Source: SPGG2 sp964194625
Lineage (GTDB): Bacteria > Pseudomonadota > Gammaproteobacteria > Acidiferrobacterales > SPGG2
DNA: 10,019 bases
Assembly: GCA_964194625.1 (NCBI GenBank)
Contig: CAXMNC010000167.1
Span: 1-10,019 of the forward strand
Direction of reading: 5' to 3'
Shown piece after piece: positions 1 to 4,819 of this stretch. Numbering within the stretch: position 1 is the first letter of the stretch; each line of letters begins with the position of its first letter. The translations under genes and the position numbers were made by a program. The notes under the pieces were generated by a model that saw nothing but the letters and a program-made list of their open reading frames with translations, searched no databases and had not been told where the DNA came from.

Positions 1-589
1 CGTCCGGATGCAGAAACTCCTGCGCGCCCGTCGTCGGGGTCAATAGTTCGCGGAGATCGGTAATAGATCCGGCGCCGCTGCCAGCGGCCACCGTTTGGGC
101 TGCTGCCGCCGAGATCAAGTTAAAGCTCAGGTCTCTGATGATGGGCGGGTAACACACGCCCACGGGTTCGTTGCATCCCTGGGCGGTGATGCGCAACGTG
201 GTGGTTTGCGCATTTGCTTGTTGACGCGCCATCGGCAACTTTACGACCACATCTTTTACATAGATTTCGACTTCGCCGAAGAAAGGATCGGATTTTCTGC
301 TGCCGGCCGGGTACGACGGCGACCCGAGCGCGATGGCGTCGTCCTGGACCTCGAACTTGAACCGATTCTGGTACATGTAGTAGCCATCGGCGATGCGCCA
401 GCGCGCCTCTAAGGTGGTCGCATCGATGGTGCGTGCTGACAGACTGAAGGCCTCATCGGGCGGCAGCAACTCGTCTGGCGGTGCCAGCAGCTCGGCCGGG
501 GCAAATTCCGTACGCGCGTTGTCGGTATGGCTCGCCAGCAAAGGCGTGATTACTAATAGCGTGGCGAGCACCAAAAACGCTCTCATCAT
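1..589 (-). CDS. dsbD: DsbD, thiol:disulfide interchange protein, N-terminal part (runs off the window)
   Basis: DsbD carries electrons from cytoplasmic thioredoxin across the inner membrane to reduce periplasmic disulfides. Only the first 196 codons are here, starting at the edge of cutA and reading out through position 1. Residues 1-19 look like a signal peptide: hydrophobic VLATLLVITPLL followed by a possible cleavage site near LAS. Residues about 45-160 match the periplasmic alpha domain, with the aromatic cap region GYYMYQNRFKF (69-79), the DPFFGE segment (101-106) and the redox motif QGCNEPVGVCYPP, with Cys139 and Cys146. The membrane and C-terminal thioredoxin-like domains lie outside the window. 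The start ATG at 589-587 overlaps the cutA stop (ATGA), implying translational coupling; a second ATG follows at once at 586-584. The cysteine spacing is C-x6-C, one residue longer than I recall for E. coli. The family call is firm. Confidence 0.93.
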   Translation of the reverse strand, partial: MMRAFLVLATLLVITPLLASHTDNARTEFAPAELLAPPDELLPPDEAFSLSARTIDATTLEARWRIADGYYMYQNRFKFEVQDDAIALGSPSYPAGSRKSDPFFGEVEIYVKDVVVKLPMARQQANAQTTTLRITAQGCNEPVGVCYPPIIRDLSFNLISAAAAQTVAAGSGAGSITDLRELLTPTTGAQEFLHPD

Positions 590-915
590 GTGATTATCCA
601 TGGATTTTCCAGCCAGCGAAGATAGTCACTGGAGGCATTAGCGATTGGGACTGCCAAGATGGCCGGAAGTTCGTAAGGATGCGACGCACGGATGTGTGCC
701 TCGATTTCCGGGTAGTTTCGGGTTGCTGACTTGATCAGCAGCAGGTGCTCGCTGGCGGTCCGGACTTTCTGACGCCAGGCATACACCGATTTCCCGGCCG
801 GCAGGATGTTTACCGCCGCCGCCAATCTAGCCTCTACCAATCCTTGGGCCAGGGCGCTGGCGGTGTCGATGTCGGGACAACTGGTTAGTACGATCTGATA
901 TTCGTGGTTGGGCAT
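586..915 (-). CDS. cutA: CutA1-family divalent-cation tolerance protein
   Basis: CutA is a small cytoplasmic trimer of ferredoxin-like fold, named for copper tolerance in E. coli; its exact role is still unclear. I chose the ATG at 915-913, giving 109 residues, close to the usual 105-112. The longest ORF begins at a TTG at 945 and would add ten residues that do not resemble the family. Family marks are the first strand YQIVLTSCPD (6-15), EARLAAAVNILP (28-39), SVYAWRQKV (43-51), the HLLLIKSA strand (57-64), SHPYELPAILAVPI (78-91) and the closing DYLRWL (97-102). The Cys usually found in the LAACVN segment is Ala here, and only Cys13 remains near the position of E. coli Cys16, so copper binding by cysteines is not supported. 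No strong Shine-Dalgarno precedes the start. The gene is followed without a gap by dsbD, the order known from E. coli. Confidence 0.93.
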   Translation of the reverse strand: MPNHEYQIVLTSCPDIDTASALAQGLVEARLAAAVNILPAGKSVYAWRQKVRTASEHLLLIKSATRNYPEIEAHIRASHPYELPAILAVPIANASSDYLRWLENPWIIT

Positions 916-1163
916 GGTGGAACTTGTCGCTCGGTTTCCCGTCAAATTTAGTGTCGATGGTTTTTAGTTATTTGGTTAAACTCCTCCTACAGTAAATTAA
1001 AGCCTAGGGTGACTGCGTGTCACCCTTTTTCTTATAGGCGGTTCCTCATGCCGCGAGGGGGTAGCGCACACCGATCGGGCACGTGCGTGCGCTTGTTTTC
1101 GACCCGATTTGCCCCCACGTCTAACGGGATTGCCGAACTAAGGTTTCACCACATAGGCTGCTC
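916..1163. other. Divergent intergenic region cutA / fxsA
   Basis: About 250 bp without a recognised gene. On the minus strand a GGAGGAG stretch lies at 981-987, but no usual start codon follows at working distance, and a TATAAG box at 1036-1031 could be a -10 for cutA though no good -35 is in place. On the plus strand there is an orphan terminator (1006-1030) and a C-rich CTCCTCC (981-987). An inverted repeat ATCGGG ... CCCGAT flanks 1073-1107 and contains the palindrome GCACGTGC. No convincing fxsA promoter was found. Confidence 0.6.
1006..1033 (+). terminator. Intrinsic terminator with no upstream plus-strand gene
   Basis: A perfect 8-bp stem AGGGTGAC (1006-1013) / GTCACCCT (1019-1026) encloses the 5-nt loop TGCGT and is followed by a T-rich tail (1026-1033, TTTTTCTT). 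Read on the plus strand it has all parts of a Rho-independent terminator; on the minus strand there is no T-run after the stem. The genes to its left are on the minus strand, so it ends no recognised coding transcript. It could end a small RNA or block antisense transcription from the cutA side toward fxsA. Confidence 0.75.
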
Positions 1164-1601
1164 ATGACCCAACTCCTGTTTATCGTATTCCTAGTCGTGC
1201 CGCTGGTTGAGATTTGGTTGCTCATTGAGGTGGGTAGTGTAATTGGTGCTATCTGGACAGTGATACTAGTGGTATTGACGGCCATGATCGGCGCCGCGTT
1301 GGTACGTGCCCAGGGTCTTGCCACCCTTTCACGCAGCCAGGCCCAGCTGCGTGCGGGTGAGCTACCGGCGGTGGAGATGTTCGAGGGCGTGGCCCTAATT
1401 GTCGCCGGCGCACTACTGCTGACCCCGGGCTTCTTTACGGACATGGTTGGTTTTACCCTGCTTGTGCCGCCGTTACGTCGACGCTTGATTCGAACCGTCA
1501 TGGAACGAAGGTTTATCCACCCCACGCCCAGCCCCGGAACGATCGCGCCTGGCGACCGACGCCGCACTTTGGACGGCGATTTCGATCGCATCGATGACTA
1601 G
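1164..1601 (+). CDS. fxsA: FxsA-family inner-membrane protein
   Basis: FxsA is a small polytopic membrane protein; in E. coli, extra copies relieve the exclusion of phage T7 by the F plasmid, and its normal role is unknown. The 145-residue product begins with a hydrophobic hairpin (about 4-21 and 26-47, with the Glu16 and Glu22 common in the family), then a loop AALVRAQG (44-51), and a further hydrophobic segment about 73-101. The family signature LLLTPGFFTDMVGFTLLVPP sits at 84-103, followed by the basic RRRLIR. The C-terminal tail (about 116-145) is polar and acidic and probably cytoplasmic, ending in DGDFDRIDD. The start is the only ATG that fits the family; AGG about 7 bases upstream is a weak ribosome site. 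The gene lies just before groES, as near groESL in E. coli, and its stop is only about 30 bp before the groE promoter. Confidence 0.92.
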   Translation: MTQLLFIVFLVVPLVEIWLLIEVGSVIGAIWTVILVVLTAMIGAALVRAQGLATLSRSQAQLRAGELPAVEMFEGVALIVAGALLLTPGFFTDMVGFTLLVPPLRRRLIRTVMERRFIHPTPSPGTIAPGDRRRTLDGDFDRIDD

Positions 1602-1631
1602 AGCCAGGCGCCATAATTTGCCAGCCATGGG

Positions 1632-1659
1632 TTGACTTTGGGGGCCGCGGCATTATGAT
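1632..1659 (+). promoter_or_regulatory. Sigma70-type promoter of groESL, -35 TTGACT and -10 TATGAT
   Basis: TTGACT (1632-1637) and TATGAT (1654-1659) are separated by 16 bp, each one base from consensus. The predicted start near 1666 falls inside the CIRCE element, so a bound repressor would cover the -10 and the start point. This leaves an RNA leader of about 160 nt before the first groES start codon. Confidence 0.72.
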
Positions 1660-1685
1660 TAGCACTCGCTTTAAGCGAGTGCTAA
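1659..1685 (+). promoter_or_regulatory. CIRCE operator (HrcA binding site)
   Basis: TTAGCACTC (1659-1667), nine bases, then GAGTGCTAA (1677-1685) matches the CIRCE consensus at every position. The spacer itself continues the symmetry, so the arms are 13 bp each around one central T. HrcA, the known CIRCE repressor, is expected elsewhere in the genome; it is not in this window. It overlaps the -10 box, which fits repression of groESL at normal temperature and release on heat shock. Confidence 0.95.
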
Positions 1686-1711
1686 CAAAATCCTAACGGT
1701 TGGTGGTCCCA

Positions 1712-1740
1712 CTTGAAATTTTGGATGATGGGCCCCAGTA
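1712..1740 (+). promoter_or_regulatory. Sigma32-like heat-shock promoter candidate for groESL
   Basis: CTTGAA (1712-1717, followed by A) and CCCCAGTA (1733-1740) resemble the sigma32 -35 (CTTGAA) and -10 (CCCCATnT) boxes, with a 15-bp gap, slightly wider than in the E. coli groE promoter. It lies downstream of CIRCE, so transcription from it would avoid direct occlusion of the -10, though a CIRCE-bound repressor would sit just upstream. Confidence 0.5.
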
Positions 1741-1761
1741 AAGGCAGTCTAGGCCCTTTAC
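1738..1761 (+). promoter_or_regulatory. Small hairpin in the groES leader RNA
   Basis: GTAAAGG (1738-1744) can pair with CCTTTAC (1755-1761) around a 10-nt loop, giving a 7-bp stem about 65 nt before the first groES start. It lacks a U-tract and so is not a terminator. It may just stabilise the leader; it overlaps the end of the sigma32-like -10 box. Confidence 0.35.
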
Positions 1762-1825
1762 ACGTGGTAGGCCTTCAGACACAACAGTTTCAAGACAAAG
1801 GTTAAGAAATCGGAGGAATTCGGTA

Positions 1826-2164
1826 ATGAGTACTGCAGCGCTTAAAAAAGGAGCATCTAAAGGAGCATCTACAGTGAATATTCGCCCCCTGCATGATCGC
1901 GTGATCGTACGTCGCCTGGATGAGGACTCCAAGTCCCCCGGCGGCATCGTGATCCCAGATACCGCCAAAGAAAAGCCGATTCAAGGCGAAGTGGTCGCTG
2001 TCGGTAATGGCAAGATCCTCGATAACGGCGATATCCGTCCGCTCGATGTGAAACCTGGAGATAAGATTTTATTCGGCAAATATTCTGGGACCGAAGTGAA
2101 GCTCGGTAGTGAAGAACTACTCGTGATGCGCGAAGAAGACATCATGGGTGTGGTCGAAGGTTAA
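1826..2164 (+). CDS. groES: GroES co-chaperonin (10 kDa), with 16-residue N-terminal extension or internal GTG start
   Basis: GroES forms the heptameric lid of the GroEL folding chamber in the cytoplasm. Two starts are credible. ATG 1826 has GGAGG nine bases upstream and gives 112 residues beginning MSTAALKKGASKGAST. GTG 1874 has AAAGGAG eight bases upstream and gives 96 residues beginning (M)NIRPLHDRVIV, the standard family N-terminus and length. Counted in the 96-residue form, the mobile loop that contacts GroEL spans about 16-33 with GGIVIP at 23-28, the roof-loop region NGKILDNG is near 51-58, and the end is EEDIMGVVEG. The extension contains KGAS twice, encoded by an exact 12-bp tandem repeat. 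groEL follows after 41 bp. The protein identity is certain; which start is used is not, and both may be. The coordinates given are those of the longer form. Confidence 0.95.
   Translation: MSTAALKKGASKGASTVNIRPLHDRVIVRRLDEDSKSPGGIVIPDTAKEKPIQGEVVAVGNGKILDNGDIRPLDVKPGDKILFGKYSGTEVKLGSEELLVMREEDIMGVVEG
1847..1870 (+). repeat. Exact 12-bp tandem duplication (AAAGGAGCATCT x2) at the groES 5' end
   Basis: AAAGGAGCATCT occurs at 1847-1858 and again at 1859-1870 with no mismatch. Each copy holds the Shine-Dalgarno-like AAAGGAG. The second copy stands eight bases before GTG 1874; the first is 20 bases before it. In the ATG frame the pair encodes KGAS-KGAS. Confidence 0.95.
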
Positions 2165-2205
2165 TCATTCAAGTGACTTAAGTTGAGTTGTAGGAGAGCA
2201 AGAAC

Positions 2206-3843
2206 ATGGCAGCTAAAGAAGTAATATTCGGTGAAAACGCCCGCAGTCGTATGTTGAGGGGCGTTAATGTTTTGGCCGACGCGGTCAAAGTAACCCTCGG
2301 CCCCAAGGGTCGCAATGTCATTCTGGACAAATCTTTCGGTGCGCCGACTATCACTAAAGACGGTGTGTCGGTTGCGAAGGAGTTAGAGCTTAAGGACAAG
2401 TACGAGAACATGGGCGCGCAGATGGTGAAAGAGGTTGCGTCCAAGACTTCAGACGTGGCCGGTGACGGCACGACGACGGCGACGGTGCTCGCACAGACGA
2501 TGCTAACCGAAGGCCTCAAGTCGGTAGCCGCAGGCATGAACCCCATGGATCTCAAGCGGGGGCTCGATAAGGCAGTTACCGCTACTGTCGGCGAGCTCAA
2601 GAAACTGTCACGGGCTTGTTCCGATCACAAGGAGATCGCCCAGGTGGGCGCCATCTCCGCCAACTCTGATGAATCCATCGGTACAGTCATTGCGCAGGCC
2701 ATGGACAAGGTCGGTAAGGAAGGCGTGATCACGGTGGAGGAAGGCCAGGGGCTCGAGAACGAGCTGGACATCGTCGAAGGTATGCAGTTCGATCGTGGTT
2801 ACCTATCGCCGTACTTCATCAACAAGCAAGAGACGATGACGTCTGAGCTCGAGGATCCGTACATCCTGATCTACGATAAGAAGATTTCCAATATCCGTGA
2901 CCTGCTGCCGGTGCTAGAGGCGGTAGCCAAGGCCAGCCGGCCGTTGTTTATAGTTGCCGAAGATGTGGAAGGCGAAGCGCTGGCGACGCTAGTCGTTAAC
3001 AACATTCGTGGCATCCTCAAGGTCGCGGCCGTCAAGGCGCCTGGATTCGGTGATCGACGCAAGGCCATGCTGCAAGATATCGCTATCTTGACCGGCGGCA
3101 CGGTAATTTCGGATGAGGTCGGGTTGAGCCTGGAGAGTACCACCGTGGATTCGCTTGGCCAGGCCAAGCGTGTGCAGATCACCAAGGAAAATACCACCCT
3201 TATAGATGGTGCTGGCAAGAAGCCCGAGATCGAAGGCCGGGTCAACCAGATCCGCGCCCAGATCGAAGAGGCCACATCAGACTACGACAAGGAAAAAATG
3301 CAAGAGCGTGTAGCCAAGTTGGCCGGTGGTGTCGCGGTGATTAAAGTCGGTGCAGCTACCGAAATCGAAATGAAGGAAAAGAAGGCGCGTGTGGAAGATG
3401 CGCTCCATGCAACCCGCGCCGCGGTTGAAGAAGGTGTGGTACCCGGTGGCGGTGTCGCGCTTGTGCGCACACTCGATGCGCTCGGTAAATTGAAGGGCGA
3501 CAACCACGACCAGGAGGTCGGTATTAATATCGCCCGACGTGCCATGCAGGAGCCACTGCGTCTGATCGCCATTAATGCCGGTGCCGAGGGTTCAGTCGTG
3601 TATCACCAGGTGGCCGAAGAAAAGGGTAACTACGGCTACAACGCCACTACCGGTGAATATGGTGATCTGATGAAGATGGGAATCTTGGACCCCACCAAGG
3701 TCGTTCGCATCGCCCTACAGAACGCAGCGAGCATCGCCGGCCTTATGATCACCACCGAGGCCATGGTGGCTGAAATACCTAAGGAAGAAGAAAAGATGCC
3801 CGGTATGGGCGGCGGCATGGGTGATATGGGCGGCATGATGTAA
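2206..3843 (+). CDS. groEL: GroEL chaperonin (60 kDa)
   Basis: GroEL is the double-ring, ATP-driven folding chamber that works with GroES. The 545-residue product is full length (E. coli 548). It starts MAAKEVIFGENARSRMLRGV and carries the nucleotide-site residues of the family: LGPKGRN (31-37), Asp52 in TKDGVSVAKE and the DVAGDGTTTAT motif with Asp87. The apical domain keeps the hydrophobic substrate/GroES face, for example YLSPYFIN (about 199-206) and the VEGEALATLVVNN helix (about 254-266). The VEDALHATRAAVEEG segment, which holds the catalytic Asp398 in E. coli, and the YGYNATTGEYGDL loop are intact. The C-terminus is a Gly-Met tail (PGMGGGMGDMGGMM), as in the housekeeping copy of most proteobacteria. 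A good ribosome site, AGGAG, precedes the start by about 10 bases. No lesion or odd residue was noticed. Confidence 0.99.
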   Translation: MAAKEVIFGENARSRMLRGVNVLADAVKVTLGPKGRNVILDKSFGAPTITKDGVSVAKELELKDKYENMGAQMVKEVASKTSDVAGDGTTTATVLAQTMLTEGLKSVAAGMNPMDLKRGLDKAVTATVGELKKLSRACSDHKEIAQVGAISANSDESIGTVIAQAMDKVGKEGVITVEEGQGLENELDIVEGMQFDRGYLSPYFINKQETMTSELEDPYILIYDKKISNIRDLLPVLEAVAKASRPLFIVAEDVEGEALATLVVNNIRGILKVAAVKAPGFGDRRKAMLQDIAILTGGTVISDEVGLSLESTTVDSLGQAKRVQITKENTTLIDGAGKKPEIEGRVNQIRAQIEEATSDYDKEKMQERVAKLAGGVAVIKVGAATEIEMKEKKARVEDALHATRAAVEEGVVPGGGVALVRTLDALGKLKGDNHDQEVGINIARRAMQEPLRLIAINAGAEGSVVYHQVAEEKGNYGYNATTGEYGDLMKMGILDPTKVVRIALQNAASIAGLMITTEAMVAEIPKEEEKMPGMGGGMGDMGGMM

Positions 3844-3867
3844 GCCACGCCCCGATTCGTCATTACC

Positions 3868-3900
3868 AGAAAGGCCTTGCTTGTGCAGGGCCTTTCTTTT
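3868..3900 (+). terminator. Intrinsic terminator of the groESL operon
   Basis: A 9-bp stem AGAAAGGCC (3868-3876) / GGCCTTTCT (3889-3897) with a 12-nt loop runs into TTTT (3897-3900), starting 25 bases after the groEL stop. It has a T-tract only on the plus strand, so it does not serve the convergent methyltransferase gene. Confidence 0.9.
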
Positions 3901-3925
3901 GGGGGATGAGGATCGAGGCGTGGCC

Positions 3926-4030
3926 GTAAATCGTGAGGCGTGAACCGTGAGTCGTCAGGCAAAAGCACCCACGAGTTACACGCTGCGCGTTACGACTAAC
4001 CACTAACGACTAATGAATCACGATTCACGT
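3926..4030. repeat. Inverted pair of degenerate 7-bp repeat arrays (CGTGARN type)
   Basis: On the plus strand 3926-3960 reads as consecutive heptamers CGTAAAT, CGTGAGG, CGTGAAC, CGTGAGT, CGTCAGG. From 4030 back to about 3975 the minus strand reads CGTGAAT, CGTGATT, CATTAGT, CGTTAGT, GGTTAGT, CGTAACG and further decayed units, in the same 7-bp phase. The arrays thus face each other around about 14 bp (3961-3974). Parts can pair exactly (AATCGTGA 3930-3937 with TCACGATT 4018-4025) and others nearly so (GTGAGTCGT with ACGACTAAC). It fills the space between the convergent groEL and methyltransferase genes. No ORF or known element fits it. Confidence 0.75.
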
Positions 4031-4668
4031 ATTTTTCTGGCCAGCATGATGCCGTCGCGGACCGTCAACAGGACGTTCTCCACCCGTGGGTCGTCTTGTA
4101 CGCGCTTGTTGAACGCAACCACCGCATGGTCGGTTTCTCGTTTCGGTGCGAGCACGTTACCCGACCATAAGGTGTTATCTGCCACCAGCAAGCCACCTAG
4201 CCTTAGTCGTGGCAATACCGCTTCAAAATACTCGCTATAGCTTTCTTTGTCGGCATCGAGGAAAACAAGGTCGAATTGTTGATCCGTTGGTAGCGAGTTC
4301 AGTGTATCTAGCGCTGGCGTCAATCGAATCGTAATCTTGTGGCCGTGTGGACTTCGGTCAAAAAATGATTGTGCAATTTTGGCGGTCTCGGTATCGATTT
4401 CACAGCTAATAATTTCGCCGTCGGCCGGCAACGCTTCAGCCATCGTTAGCGCCGAATAGCCGGTAAAAAGACCGATTTCTAGAATTCGGCGGGCGCCGGT
4501 CAAACCAATCAACATTCTTAGAAACGCACCCTCTAGGCGACCAACCAGCATCTGCGGGTCAGCGCAGTGAGCGCGTGTATATTGTTCCAGCTCCGCCAGC
4601 AACGGTGTCGGCGCGGTGCTGTGGTTGGCGGCGTAGTCTTCAATGGGTCTGGGGACAATGGCTTTCAT
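4018..4668 (-). CDS. Class I SAM-dependent O-methyltransferase (Methyltransf_3 / caffeoyl-CoA OMT-like)
   Basis: The 216-residue product matches the family of small bacterial cation-dependent O-methyltransferases; the bacterial substrate is unknown. I chose the ATG at 4668 because MKAIVPRPIEDYAANHS is the usual family start and a perfect TATAAT box (minus strand, 4719-4714) lies just upstream, inside the 25-codon extension that the longest ORF (from 4743) would add. Visible motifs: SAM-binding loop LEIGLFTGYSAL (63-74), acidic Glu90 that would bind the ribose, FLDADKE (137-143) and DNTLWSG (164-170), where Asp138 or Asp140, Asp164 and Asn165 would form the metal site. The end, VRDGIMLARKIRES, is near the normal C-terminus, but the last three codons and the stop are built from the adjoining heptamer repeat. 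It stands alone, convergent to groEL and divergent from glnE. Confidence 0.9.
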   Translation of the reverse strand: MKAIVPRPIEDYAANHSTAPTPLLAELEQYTRAHCADPQMLVGRLEGAFLRMLIGLTGARRILEIGLFTGYSALTMAEALPADGEIISCEIDTETAKIAQSFFDRSPHGHKITIRLTPALDTLNSLPTDQQFDLVFLDADKESYSEYFEAVLPRLRLGGLLVADNTLWSGNVLAPKRETDHAVVAFNKRVQDDPRVENVLLTVRDGIMLARKIRES

Positions 4669-4713
4669 GGCGGCTTGTTGATGCTCCCGAAATCGAGAAT
4701 TGTGGCCGAGATC

Positions 4714-4719
4714 ATTATA
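4714..4719 (-). promoter_or_regulatory. -10 box TATAAT of the O-methyltransferase promoter
   Basis: A perfect TATAAT reads on the minus strand about 46 bp before the chosen start codon. The hexamer 17 bp further upstream (TGAATA) matches the -35 consensus at only three positions, so the -35 is weak. The predicted transcript start near 4707 would exclude the upstream ATG at 4743. Confidence 0.5.
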
Positions 4720-4819
4720 CCTGCGTCTGCCTGATGTATTCATGGCAACATTCGCAAGACAGCCTTACCATAGATGTCAACAAACAGATTACTCAAACGG
4801 GAAGTTCCTGGTGTTATCT

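Noticed and set aside
95..593. Plus-strand ORFs of 105 and 66 codons at the left edge
   Set aside because: They are antisense to dsbD, whose signal peptide and CYPP redox motif are clear on the minus strand.
1121..1591. Long minus-strand ORF (156 codons) opposite fxsA
   Set aside because: It is antisense to a clear FxsA gene, is rich in Arg, Ser and Thr, and resembles no family; it is a composition shadow.
1738..1761. groES leader hairpin as an RNA thermometer (ROSE or fourU)
   Set aside because: The stem does not include the Shine-Dalgarno of either groES start and no ROSE or fourU motif could be identified next to them.
3926..4030. CRISPR array between groEL and the methyltransferase
   Set aside because: Units are 7 bp, contiguous and degenerate with no unique spacers, so it is a short tandem repeat and not CRISPR.
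4669..4743. 25-codon N-terminal extension of the O-methyltransferase
   Set aside because: The extension does not look like the family, contains the TATAAT promoter box, and the ATG at 4668 gives the normal N-terminus.
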